64,000 nt of DNA from Candidatus Competibacter phosphatis (lineage in GTDB: Bacteria; Pseudomonadota; Gammaproteobacteria; Competibacterales; Competibacteraceae), in the NCBI RefSeq assembly GCF_012939995.1, contig NZ_SPMZ01000011.1, forward strand, positions 63,662 through 127,661, given 5' to 3'. The translations under genes and the position numbers were made by a program. Below the pieces are notes generated by a model. That model was not told the DNA's origin. It was given only the letters and a program-made list of their open reading frames with translations, and did not search any database. Positions 1 through 8,196 of the stretch are shown piece by piece (positions within the stretch are counted from its first letter, which is position 1; each line of letters begins with the position of its first letter).

Positions 1-2
1 CT

Positions 3-911
3 ATCGCTACCCTCGAACAATCCTTGCGCCAGAAGTTGACGCAGGGCGACACCGATGAAGCATTGGCATCTCTGGAACGCTTCGCGCTGCAATATCCGAG
101 GATTGTCGGTCTGGCGCCGTTGCGCGCGGATATCGCCCAGTTCGAGACACTGCAACGTGCCATCCAGAATCAAGATATGGGCAACCTGCTGGATTGGCGC
201 GAGGTTGCTTTCACCACGCCCTGGGTACGCGAGACCGCGACTCAATGGTTGGAGGAACAACTACCTCCCGCCGAGGTGCTGGAACACTACCAAACGGCGC
301 TGGCCGCCTGGAAGGTCGGCAATGTTCGGCAGGCCATTGCCCTGTTGAAACCGTTGCTTCGGGAACGAGGTGGTCTGATCGTCGCGGCCAAGCTGGAACA
401 CTTCCAGCAGGTGGCGGACGCTTTCGAGCAGTTACCGGCCGCTCGGGGGCAGTCGGATTACGGCGAACGCCTACTGGAGCTGAACCATGCGCTGCATCCC
501 AGCGAGGATCGTTTTTTCCTGGACGCCCTCGCCGAGGATTTGCGTCTCCAGCGCCAAACGCTAGCCGCCCGGGCCAAGACCCTGTTTCAACAGGCCACCA
601 GCCACTGGGAGGAATATCGGCGGCGTGGCGGCATCAGTGGCCTGATGCGCCTGGAACAAACCGTTTCCTCATCCTTCAAGCAGCAGACCCGGCGCTTGGC
701 GCAAGCCTACGAAGCCGCCAGCGCCGGCGCGCGAATTTACGATCTGTTGCGCCAAGACTATCCTGAAACGACGCGCAAGCTGTACGAAGACATCCTGGCC
801 GAAACCAGACGCCAGCGACAATCCCTCGCCGATCTCCGGCTGGTGATGAAATCCACCCTGCTGGACGCCAAACTGCAACTGTTGCCGGACCCACGGACCT
901 TGTCGCCATGA
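3..911 (+). CDS. Helix-rich protein of unknown function, C-terminal part
   Basis: The reading frame is already open at the left edge, so only the C-terminal ~300 residues are present. I do not recognise the family. The visible part is strongly helical, rich in Leu, Ala, Gln and Arg, with TPR-like spacing around residues 80-170 and a possible coiled coil near the end. There is no membrane segment or Cys cluster. Its TGA stop overlaps the ATG of the following HlyD-type gene (ATGA), so the two are probably translationally coupled and this protein likely belongs to the export operon. It could be a cytoplasmic accessory or scaffold of the exporter. Seen: frame, overlap, composition. Inferred: role. 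Confidence 0.6.
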   Translation: MATLEQSLRQKLTQGDTDEALASLERFALQYPRIVGLAPLRADIAQFETLQRAIQNQDMGNLLDWREVAFTTPWVRETATQWLEEQLPPAEVLEHYQTALAAWKVGNVRQAIALLKPLLRERGGLIVAAKLEHFQQVADAFEQLPAARGQSDYGERLLELNHALHPSEDRFFLDALAEDLRLQRQTLAARAKTLFQQATSHWEEYRRRGGISGLMRLEQTVSSSFKQQTRRLAQAYEAASAGARIYDLLRQDYPETTRKLYEDILAETRRQRQSLADLRLVMKSTLLDAKLQLLPDPRTLSP

Positions 912-2300
912 TCGCTACCCACGACGCCAAATCCCACCCGAATGCCATGCTCGGCGAACAAAGCATGGAAGGGATCGAAATTCTTGCCGCCGAGCCCTCG
1001 CGCTTGATTCGCGTCATGATCGCCTTGCTGGCCACCTTGCTGCTGGTGGCGCTGGCCTGGTCGTTTTTTCGGCAAAGTGGGCGTGATCGTCAAAGCCCAG
1101 GGCCAACTGGGGCCGGAAGCCGACGAGCGACTGCTGTTCGCGCCCATCGAAGGACAACTGAACGACCTCTACATCGTCGAAGGCGTGCCGGTCGCCGCCG
1201 GCGACGTGGTGGCGCGGGTCAACGCGCTGGGAGCCATGCAACTGGCGGCCAGCGCGCTGATGGCGCAGCTCAAGCTGCAATCGACCGAAGCCGCTTTCCG
1301 AACCTTTCCCGTGCAGAAACAGGCGATGGAAAAGGGCATCGAACTGATCCAGTTTCAGATCGAGAGCGCCGAGGAGGTCGACGATCGGCGCATTTCCCAA
1401 GGCATGACCCAACTGGCCGCCGACCAGCGGCTCAAGCTCGAACGGGCCCGGCTGAAGCTGGACGGCGCCCAGGATGCCCTGACTTTCACCCGCAACGATT
1501 ACGAGAAGCATCGCCGCTTGTTCGAATCCCCGGGCGGCGGCGGTATCGCCCGCTCCAAGGTCGAGGAAAAATTCAAGGAATACCAAGGCAAGATCGCCGA
1601 ATTCGAGATTGCCAAGAACGAGCTGTCCGAATTCGAAGTCAAGCTGAACGAGGAATACGCCAAGCGCCAGGAAGAGCTGAAGGCGCGTTCGGAGCGCTTG
1701 CTGCAATACTATGCCCAGTTGGAAGAACGCAAGGCCCAGCTCGCCAACGCCGAACGGGAAAACCAGGTCTCGCTCAAGCTGGCTCGGGCGGAAGCCTCCG
1801 CCGCCGCCCAGATCAGCTTCGACGACATCGACGAGAACAACCTGCTGCTCATCAAGGCGCCGGTGGCCGGGGTCGTCACCCGGATCGGCGTCACTCAGCC
1901 CGGCGCCAAGATCGATCCCAAGGCACCCATCGCCGGCATTGCCCCGGCCGACGCCCGGACGGTGCTGCATGTCGAAATCCTGGAACAGGATCGCGCCTTT
2001 CTCCGGGAGGGCATGCCGGTCAAGATCAAGTTCAACGCCTTCCCCTTTCAGCGCTTCGGCTTCATCGACGGCATCCTGGAATTTATCGCGCCGACCGTTT
2101 CTCCCTCCGGCGATAACCCGCAAAACCGGGTGCAGGTCTACCGGGGGCGGGTCAGTCTGGCGCGGGACTATTTCACTTCTCCCGAAACCGGCGCCCGGAT
2201 ACCGCTGCGTTTCGGCATGATCGCCATCGCCGAAATCATGGTGCAGCAACGGCGGCTGCTCGATTTGGCCCTGGACCCCTTGCGTCGGGCCTCCGGCTGA
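908..2300 (+). CDS. HlyD-type membrane-fusion protein, split by a +1 frameshift at a T6 tract
   Basis: Periplasmic adaptor linking an inner-membrane ABC exporter to an outer-membrane channel. The first frame gives a cytoplasmic tail and one membrane segment (about residues 36-56, IRVMIALLATLLLVALAW). After the six T's at 1064-1069 that frame becomes meaningless, while the next frame continues with a lipoyl/barrel segment (RLLFAPIEGQLNDLYIVEGV), a long Glu/Lys/Gln-rich coiled-coil hairpin, then a second barrel (LLIKAPVAGVVTRIGVT) ending at 2300. Removing one T restores a single protein of about 463 residues, normal for HlyD proteins. The start overlaps the upstream stop. The extra base may be a sequencing error, a mutation or a slippage site. 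Domain order and the neighbouring C39 transporter make the family call firm. Confidence 0.85.
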
Positions 2301-2370
2301 ACGCCCGATCCGGCGGGACGAAACGACGACCCCGATTTCAAGACCCTTACGCCAGCAACGGAGCACAACC

Positions 2371-3123
2371 ATGCAAATTGCCCGTATCGACGATGAGATC
2401 CTCAATGCCGACGATTTCGTTAAAATTCTCAAGCTCGACAATCGCTTCAATACGCTGATCGAGCAGATTCTGATCGACAAACTGACGGTGCGGGCGGCGA
2501 AGCAGAGCGGCATTACCGTCACTCCGGCCGAAATTCAGGAGCGGGTCGATCAATTCCGCCGGGTGGAAGGACTGCACCGGGCGCAGGATACCCATGCGTT
2601 CCTGGAAGCGTTGGGGGTCACCCTGGACGAATTCGAAAACCACATGACCGAGATCCTGTATCGGGAAAAGATGCGGGCGCAAATAACCCGCCAGGAACAG
2701 ATCGACGACTACTTCCGCCTGCATTCCCCGAAGTTCGACAGTGTCGAAATCAACCACATCACCGTGGACTCCGATGGCAAGGCCCGCGAATTGCTCGCCT
2801 TGTTGGAGGATGAACCGACGCTGTTCGCCGAGTTGGCCCGCGAGCATTCCCTGGATCTGGACAGCAAATTCAAGGGGGGTTACATGGGCAAAGTGCTGCG
2901 GGGGGCGTTGCCCAACGAGGTGGAAGCCAAGATCTTCAACGCTGCGGAAGGGGAACTGCTGGGTCCCTTCGCCTCCGACGACGAATTGATCTTCGAGATC
3001 TTTCAGATCAAGGCCAAACATACCGCCCGACTCGACGAAGCCACCACCCGCGACGTCGCCAAGATGATCCGTAACGACTGGCTCGCGGCGCGAGCCCAGG
3101 AACATCGCCTGGAAGTCATCTGA
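2371..3123 (+). CDS. PpiC/parvulin-type peptidyl-prolyl isomerase, without signal peptide
   Basis: 250-residue protein with a SurA-like helical N-terminal part (residues 1-115) and a rotamase-like segment from about 125 to 220. The latter holds typical parvulin stretches such as FAELAREHSLDLDSKFKGG and MGKVLRGALPNEVEAKIF. Parvulins catalyse cis-trans isomerisation of Xaa-Pro bonds. There is no Sec signal or lipobox, so it probably acts in the cytoplasm, perhaps holding an export substrate unfolded. The ATG at 2371 follows GGAG at a good distance. It lies 70 bp after the HlyD gene and 32 bp before the C39 transporter, in one operon. PpiC-like proteins recur beside peptide and protein exporters. 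The family is clear; the substrate is inferred. Confidence 0.85.
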   Translation: MQIARIDDEILNADDFVKILKLDNRFNTLIEQILIDKLTVRAAKQSGITVTPAEIQERVDQFRRVEGLHRAQDTHAFLEALGVTLDEFENHMTEILYREKMRAQITRQEQIDDYFRLHSPKFDSVEINHITVDSDGKARELLALLEDEPTLFAELAREHSLDLDSKFKGGYMGKVLRGALPNEVEAKIFNAAEGELLGPFASDDELIFEIFQIKAKHTARLDEATTRDVAKMIRNDWLAARAQEHRLEVI

Positions 3124-3155
3124 TCGTCCATCCTCGCGGCCATGGAGATTGTCCG

Positions 3156-6100
3156 GTGAGTTCCGAAATTCTGCTCGAAACCCTGGCCGGCATCGAATTG
3201 CTGGCTCCCATCGGCCGCAGCGACCTGGAATACCTGGCCGCGCGGGCTGAAATCCAGACCTACGACCTTGGCGATACGATTTTCACGGCCGGGGAACCGG
3301 GATTGGGTCTGTATATCGTCAAATCCGGCATGGTGCGCCTGCTGGCCACGGAAGGCGGCAAGGACATCAGTATCGGGATCCGTCGTGCCGGCGAGTTGCT
3401 GGCCGAAACCGCCGCGCTGCGCGACCATCGCTTCGAATTCACCGCGCGCGCTTCCGGCAAGACCGAGTTGGTGTTCGTTCCCCGCGATGTCATCGCCTCG
3501 ACGCTGGCCCGTCATCCGGTGGTCGGCGGTCTGTTGGCTCGGCAGGCCAGCATCAATGCCGCCGGCGGTTTCATCAGCCAGTTGTTCCAGTTGCGCGGCA
3601 AGGTCGATAAGGACGAACTCGTCCAACTAGTCGACAGCATCGGCATCAAAAAAGTGGCGGCCGGAGATGTCATCCTGGAGCAGGATAGCCTTGAGGACCG
3701 CCGGCTCTACGTGGTGCGCCGGGGTACGGTGCGCGGCATTCGCATGGAGGGCGGCGTCGAGTTGCCCCTGGCCATGTTGGGCCATGGGGAGCTGTTCGGC
3801 GAGCACACCTGCCTGCTGGACGCAGCGCAACCGGTGACCGTGCGGGCCGCCAGCGACGCAGTGCTGCTGGTGATCCCGCAACAGACCGTGCGCACCATTC
3901 TGGAACGCAATCCCCAACTGAAGGAAACGCTGCGAACTCGCATCCAGTTCGCCGAGCACGAACTGGAACGCCAGAAGCAACTGCTCGAACGGCGTAACCG
4001 ACCGCTGAGTTTGGATCTGCGCTCCAAGCCCGGCATCGGCGAACGGGTGCTCAAGCGGTTCCCATTGGTCGAGCAAGCCGAGGAGATGGACTGCGGCGCG
4101 GCCTGCCTGGCCATGATCTGCAAGCACTACCGGATCGGTGCGACCCTGGGCAAGCTGCGCGAGATGGCCAACGTCACCACCGAAGGCGCCACCCTGGACA
4201 GCTTGGCGCAAGTGGGCGAATCGCTGGGGTTCACCACCCATGGCTTGCAGTGTACCTACCAGACCCTGCTGGGTTTCGAGCTACCGTTCATCGCCCACTG
4301 GGAAGGCTATCATTACATCGTGGTCTACGGCGTTTCCAAGAACCAGGTCTGGGTGGCGGATCCGGGACTCGGTTTTCGCAAGCTGAGCGTCGCCGAATTC
4401 GAGAAGGGCTGGACCGGCACCTGTCTGTTGTTTACCCCCCGCGCCGATCTGGCGCAAATCGAGGCCACCCGTTCCCCTTGGATGCGGTTCGTGCGGCTGC
4501 TACGCCCTCACAAACCGGTACTCGGCTATCTAATTCTGGCGACGCTGGTGATCCAGGTACTCGGTATCACTCCCCCGATCATTCTCCAAAATATCCTGGA
4601 CCGCGTCGTCGTGCACCAAAGCCACGAACTGCTGAATCTGCTGATCGTCGGTTTTATCCTGGTGCAGCTCTTCATGCAGTTGACTGCCTTGATGCGCACT
4701 TATCTGACCAATTTCATGGTGCGCAATCTCGATTTTTCGATGATGTCGCAGTTCTTTCAGCATGCGCTGTCCCTGCCGATTTCCTTCTTCGCCAAACGCC
4801 GCACCGGCGACATCTTCGCGCGGTTTCAGGAAAATCAGACCATCCGCCAGTTCCTGACCCAGTCCACGATCAGCACGATGCTGAATCTGCTGATGGTGTT
4901 TTTCTACTTTCTGGTGCTGTTCCTGTACAGCGTCCAGATGACCCTGGTCCTGCTGGCTCTGATCGTGCCGATGGTGGTGTTGACCGTGGCCATCACCCCG
5001 CGCATCAAGCAATACGCGCGGCGCGATTTCGAAGCGTCGACCGACGCCGAAGCGGTGTTGATGGAAACCCTGAACGGCGCCGAAACCATCAAGGCCATGG
5101 GCATCGAGCGCGCCATTCGGCTGAAATGGGAACAAAAATATGCCAAGGCATTGAACGTCAAATATAAGGCGCAGGGTTTCGAGGCCTTGATCGGTTTCGC
5201 CAGTCAGTTGTTGCACGCGCTGACCGTGACCTCGGTGCTGTGGGTCGGCGCCAATCTGGTGCTCGGCCAGCAGCTCACCATCGGCCAGTTGATCGCCTTC
5301 AACATGTTGATGGGCAGTGTGATGGCGCCGCTCATGGGCCTGATCGGAATGTGGGACGAGCTGCACGAAGCCGGGGTGGCGATGGAGCGGCTCGGCGACG
5401 TGCTGGACATGGAGCCGGAACAGAAACCCGAGGATCAACCCTCGCGCATCCTGCTGCCCAGCCTGCGCGGCGATATCAGCCTGCAAGACGTGTATTTCCG
5501 CTACGGTGGCAAGGAGACCCCCTATGTTCTGGAAAACATCAGTTTCGAACTGAAGGCCGGGGAAACCGTCGCCCTCGTCGGTCACAGCGGTTCCGGCAAG
5601 ACCACGCTTGCCAAGCTGCTGGTGGGTTTCTATCCGCCCAGCGAGGGCAAGATTTCCATCGATGGCTACAATCTGAACCTGATCGACAAGGACTACTATC
5701 GCGCGCAGATCGGCTATGTGATGCAAAGCAATCTGCTGTTTTCCGGCACCGTCGCCGAGAATATCGCCCTAGGCGAGAGCAATCCCGACCGGCGCCGCAT
5801 CGTCGAGGTGGCCCGCTTGGCCGACGCCCACGGTTTCATCAGCAAGCTGCCGCAAGGTTACGAACAGACCGTGGGCGAGCGAGGCGTCGGCTTGTCGGGC
5901 GGTCAAATTCAACGGCTCTGCATCGCCCGTTCCTTGTACCGGGACCCTCGACTGTTGATCTTCGACGAAGCCACCTCGGCCCTCGACACGCAATCCGAGA
6001 CCAACATCCTTCGGAACCTGTCGGGGGTCCTGGAAGGCCGCACCGCCCTGGTCATCGCCCACCGGCTCAGCACCATCATGAACGCCGACAAGATCCTGGT

Positions 6101-6206
6101 CCTGTATCAGGGTCGCATCGTCGAGGAAGGGACTCACCAAACGCTGTTCGACCGCCAGGGCATGTACTATCAGTTGATCCACAAGCAACTCGCGGCGGCG
6201 GCATGA
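3156..6206 (+). CDS. Peptidase-containing ABC exporter (C39) with two N-terminal cyclic-nucleotide-binding domains
   Basis: 1016 residues; GTG start after GGAGA. Two cNMP-binding-like domains occupy about residues 10-140 and 150-285. A C39 peptidase follows (about 300-430) with Cys313 in DCGAACLAMI, His386 in YHYIVVYG and Asp402 in VADPG, so the cysteine-protease triad is complete. Then come a six-helix ABC membrane domain (about 445-740) and an ATPase with Walker A GHSGSGKTT (809), signature LSGGQ (913) and Walker B LLIFDEATSALD (933). Such transporters cut double-glycine leaders and export the peptide. The tandem cNMP domains suggest control by a cyclic nucleotide or other ligand. The likely substrate is the GG-leader peptide encoded at 7587-7847, and the HlyD protein upstream is the natural partner. 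Confidence 0.95.
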   Translation: MSSEILLETLAGIELLAPIGRSDLEYLAARAEIQTYDLGDTIFTAGEPGLGLYIVKSGMVRLLATEGGKDISIGIRRAGELLAETAALRDHRFEFTARASGKTELVFVPRDVIASTLARHPVVGGLLARQASINAAGGFISQLFQLRGKVDKDELVQLVDSIGIKKVAAGDVILEQDSLEDRRLYVVRRGTVRGIRMEGGVELPLAMLGHGELFGEHTCLLDAAQPVTVRAASDAVLLVIPQQTVRTILERNPQLKETLRTRIQFAEHELERQKQLLERRNRPLSLDLRSKPGIGERVLKRFPLVEQAEEMDCGAACLAMICKHYRIGATLGKLREMANVTTEGATLDSLAQVGESLGFTTHGLQCTYQTLLGFELPFIAHWEGYHYIVVYGVSKNQVWVADPGLGFRKLSVAEFEKGWTGTCLLFTPRADLAQIEATRSPWMRFVRLLRPHKPVLGYLILATLVIQVLGITPPIILQNILDRVVVHQSHELLNLLIVGFILVQLFMQLTALMRTYLTNFMVRNLDFSMMSQFFQHALSLPISFFAKRRTGDIFARFQENQTIRQFLTQSTISTMLNLLMVFFYFLVLFLYSVQMTLVLLALIVPMVVLTVAITPRIKQYARRDFEASTDAEAVLMETLNGAETIKAMGIERAIRLKWEQKYAKALNVKYKAQGFEALIGFASQLLHALTVTSVLWVGANLVLGQQLTIGQLIAFNMLMGSVMAPLMGLIGMWDELHEAGVAMERLGDVLDMEPEQKPEDQPSRILLPSLRGDISLQDVYFRYGGKETPYVLENISFELKAGETVALVGHSGSGKTTLAKLLVGFYPPSEGKISIDGYNLNLIDKDYYRAQIGYVMQSNLLFSGTVAENIALGESNPDRRRIVEVARLADAHGFISKLPQGYEQTVGERGVGLSGGQIQRLCIARSLYRDPRLLIFDEATSALDTQSETNILRNLSGVLEGRTALVIAHRLSTIMNADKILVLYQGRIVEEGTHQTLFDRQGMYYQLIHKQLAAAA

Positions 6207-6247
6207 GACCGCCACGAGCTTGGCGATTCTGATTCCGGTCATCGACG

Positions 6248-7531
6248 ATGAGACCTTTCACCTTCGGCCAATCGACCGCGCCCGGTTACGGCGAGCTGCT
6301 GGAAAAGATCGAAATCCTGCGCTCCACGCTGCGTTGGGCCACGCGGCTGGAACGCGAGGAGATCCAGCGCTTGCTGGGACAGTGCAACGTACTCCGCGAG
6401 GACGTGATGAGCCTGTCGCGCCGGGAGCGTTTCGTCCAGTCCTCCGCCGCCCTGGAGGATTTGCGAGCGCCGCCACCCGAACCAGCGCCCACGGCGGAAC
6501 AACGACGCGCGGCGTTGCTGGAACGGGAATTTACCTTCGATGGGGTGTTCGGGGACAATCCCAAGCTATTAGAAACCCTGGAAATCGCTGAAAAGGCAGC
6601 ACCCACCGATCTGCCGGTGCTGGTTCGCGGCGAGAGCGGTACCGGCAAGGAACTGCTGGCCAAGGTGGTACATACCAACGGTCGGCGTAGTGAGGGGCCG
6701 TTCGTTTCCGTCAACTGCGGCGCCATACCGGAAAATCTGGTGGAATCGGAGTTGTTCGGTCATAAGAAAGGGGCGTTTACCGGGGCGGCCAGCGATCGCA
6801 AGGGCAAATTCGAAAGCGCCAATCTCGGCACGATTTTTCTGGACGAGATCGGCGAATTGCCCTTGTCGGGCCAGGTCAAGCTGTTGCGGGTACTGCAATC
6901 CCAGGAAATCCAGCGAGTCGGTTCCGACAGCCCGATCAAGATCGACGCGCGTATCGTCGCCGCCACCAACCGCGATCTGCTGGCCATGGTGGGAACGGGG
7001 CAGTTCCGGGAGGATTTGTACTATCGGTTGAGCGTGATCGAAGTCACCGTGCCGCCCTTGCGGGAACGCCGGGACGAGATCCCGTTGCTGATCGATTTTT
7101 TCTGTGACGCGGCGGCGGAAAGACTGGGCCGAAGTCCGCTCAGACTGAGCTCACGGCTGCGGCAATTTTTGCTCGACTATGGGTTTCCGGGCAATATCCG
7201 TGAATTACACAATTTGATTTTCCGCATGTCCTGTCTGGCCGGCGATACCGCCGATCTTCCTCACCTGCCGGACGCCCTGCGAAGCAACCCGCCCAGCGTT
7301 CGCCCATCGGCGGATGCGCCGCTCGAATCCGAAGCGCCTCTGTCGCTGAGCGAGGTCAAGAAAACGGCCGGCGACGCAGCGGAAAAACGTTTTCTCGAAC
7401 AAGGATTGCGGGAAGTGAACGGGCGGGCGGTGGAACTGGCACGCCGCCAGGGGATGAACCGTTCTCATTTGCAGACCTTGCTGAAAAAGCACGGTTTGAG
7501 CGCCAAGGCGTTTCGCCCCAAGAAGGCGTAA
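6248..7531 (+). CDS. Sigma-54-dependent transcriptional activator (bEBP) without a receiver domain
   Basis: 427 residues. The AAA+ domain spans about 95-335 with Walker A GESGTGKE (128), the sigma-54 contact loop GAFTGA (175-180), Walker B IFLDEIGEL and arginine-finger region FREDLYYRL. A Fis-type helix-turn-helix lies at the C-terminus (about 375-420, GMNRSHLQTLLKKHG). The N-terminal ~95 residues are helical and show no receiver, GAF or PAS signature. GAFTGA makes dependence on RpoN firm. The gene lies 41 bp after the exporter gene and faces the GG-leader peptide gene, which has a -24/-12 promoter, so that peptide gene is the obvious target (inferred). How the activator senses its signal is not visible. 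Confidence 0.93.
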   Translation: MRPFTFGQSTAPGYGELLEKIEILRSTLRWATRLEREEIQRLLGQCNVLREDVMSLSRRERFVQSSAALEDLRAPPPEPAPTAEQRRAALLEREFTFDGVFGDNPKLLETLEIAEKAAPTDLPVLVRGESGTGKELLAKVVHTNGRRSEGPFVSVNCGAIPENLVESELFGHKKGAFTGAASDRKGKFESANLGTIFLDEIGELPLSGQVKLLRVLQSQEIQRVGSDSPIKIDARIVAATNRDLLAMVGTGQFREDLYYRLSVIEVTVPPLRERRDEIPLLIDFFCDAAAERLGRSPLRLSSRLRQFLLDYGFPGNIRELHNLIFRMSCLAGDTADLPHLPDALRSNPPSVRPSADAPLESEAPLSLSEVKKTAGDAAEKRFLEQGLREVNGRAVELARRQGMNRSHLQTLLKKHGLSAKAFRPKKA

Positions 7532-7533
7532 AA

Positions 7534-7571
7534 AAAAACCAGCGGAGCTCCGATGGTCTCCGCTGGTTTTT
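7534..7571. terminator. Bidirectional intrinsic terminator between activator and peptide genes
   Basis: A perfect 14-bp inverted repeat (arms 7534-7547 and 7558-7571, loop 7548-7557). The arm ends are an A-tract on the left and a T-tract on the right, so the hairpin is followed by U's in either direction. It ends both the exporter operon (+) and the convergent peptide gene (-), whose stop lies 16 bp away. Confidence 0.9.
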
Positions 7572-7586
7572 GCGAGGGTGCTGGCC

Positions 7587-7847
7587 TTAGCCGATCACCA
7601 CCGTCAACTGCTCGTAATGATCGACCTTGGTCTGGGTGCGCTGATACTTCTTGTGCAGCTTGTCGACCTTGTACTTGATGAAGCCGATGGTCTTGAAGCC
7701 GCCGTTCTGGGTCCACTGACTGACGAAGCTCCAGGAACCGCTGGTGGTGGTCGAACCGGTGTAGGTGTAACCGCCGCTCAGTTTGGCCATGGCTTGACGG
7801 TCCAGGGTCTTGCTCAGGTCCAGGTCTTGGATGGTGATGGTGCTCAT
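7587..7847 (-). CDS. Double-glycine-leader secreted peptide precursor (putative bacteriocin or signal peptide)
   Basis: 86 residues. The leader (residues 1-26) has the pattern MSTITIQDLDLSKTLDR then QAMAKLSGG, ending in Gly25-Gly26 with Leu and Met at conserved upstream positions, as expected for C39 peptidase cleavage. The core (27-86) starts with a Tyr/Thr/Ser/Gly/Trp-rich half, YTYTGSTTTSGSWSFVSQW, and ends in a Lys/Tyr/Gln-rich half. A second Gly-Gly occurs at 49-50. There is no Cys, so lanthionine, sactionine or disulfide chemistry is excluded, and no modification enzyme is visible nearby. A good ribosome site (AGAGGA) precedes the ATG. It faces the C39 exporter operon and has a sigma-54 promoter. 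Precursor status is strongly suggested; antimicrobial versus signalling or adhesive function is unknown. Confidence 0.85.
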   Translation of the reverse strand: MSTITIQDLDLSKTLDRQAMAKLSGGYTYTGSTTTSGSWSFVSQWTQNGGFKTIGFIKYKVDKLHKKYQRTQTKVDHYEQLTVVIG

Positions 7848-7903
7848 GGTCGTGTCCTCTTCAAAGGGTTGGGAAAGTTTGTGTTGCTGTACGACCTGAA
7901 TAA

Positions 7904-7920
7904 GGCAGAAGGCGTGCCAA
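7904..7920 (-). promoter_or_regulatory. Sigma-54 (-24/-12) promoter of the GG-leader peptide gene
   Basis: On the minus strand the sequence reads TTGGCACGCCTTCTGCC. It contains a perfect TGGCAC -24 element and CTGC in place of TTGC at -12. The invariant GG and GC are separated by exactly 10 bases, the required spacing. The predicted transcript starts near 7893, giving a leader of about 46 nt before the ATG at 7847. An RpoN activator gene lies next door. No competing sigma-70 promoter was obvious. Confidence 0.8.
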
Positions 7921-7926
7921 ACCCTA

Positions 7927-7943
7927 TAATAGCGGGGCTATTA
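7927..7943. repeat. 7-bp inverted repeat next to the -24 element
   Basis: TAATAGC-GGG-GCTATTA, perfect 7-bp arms with a 3-nt spacer, 7 bp upstream of the -24 box and followed on the plus strand by a T-run (7945-7950). It could be an operator, or a small terminator for plus-strand transcripts. Position favours regulation of the peptide promoter; function is not established. Confidence 0.45.
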
Positions 7944-7967
7944 ATTTTTTATGTTAATGATTATAAA

Positions 7968-7980
7968 CAAAATATTGATG
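7968..7980 (-). promoter_or_regulatory. IHF-like binding site upstream of the sigma-54 promoter
   Basis: Minus-strand CATCAATATTTTG matches the IHF consensus WATCAA-N4-TTR at all defined positions except the first. It sits about 50 bp upstream of the -24 element in an AT-rich stretch, where IHF normally bends DNA between activator site and RpoN promoter. AT-rich DNA gives chance matches, so support is moderate. Confidence 0.5.
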
Positions 7981-8074
7981 CAGTTCCTGGTTCGGTGTCG
8001 CGGCTTGCAGGGCCTCTCCGGCCGGAAAATTGTTGGTAAAAATCGAATAAAAAAAAGAAAATCGTTTTTATTTG

Positions 8075-8088
8075 ACCAACTTCTTGGT
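8075..8088. promoter_or_regulatory. Candidate activator-binding palindrome (UAS)
   Basis: ACCAA-CTTC-TTGGT, a perfect 5-bp palindrome about 185 bp upstream of the predicted peptide-gene transcript start. A related half-site (GTTGGT) lies at 8032-8037. Distance and symmetry suit an upstream activating site for a Fis-type helix-turn-helix activator. It may instead belong to the divergent ada gene. Confidence 0.3.
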
Positions 8089-8196
8089 TGTGTGTCGAAT
8101 CGATCACTCGAATTCGACCGCAACAATCGGATAGCGAGCGGGATGGCGGGATGGCTAGGATCGGTCTCGTTGATCAAGCGACGAGGCCAGGAGAAG

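Noticed and set aside
7587-7847. Lanthipeptide or sactipeptide precursor
   Set aside because: The peptide has no Cys and no LanM, LanB or radical-SAM gene is nearby.
7951-8196. N-terminal extension of Ada
   Set aside because: AT-rich, not Ada-like, and covers the regulatory region of the peptide gene; the AGGAG at 8189 supports the later start.
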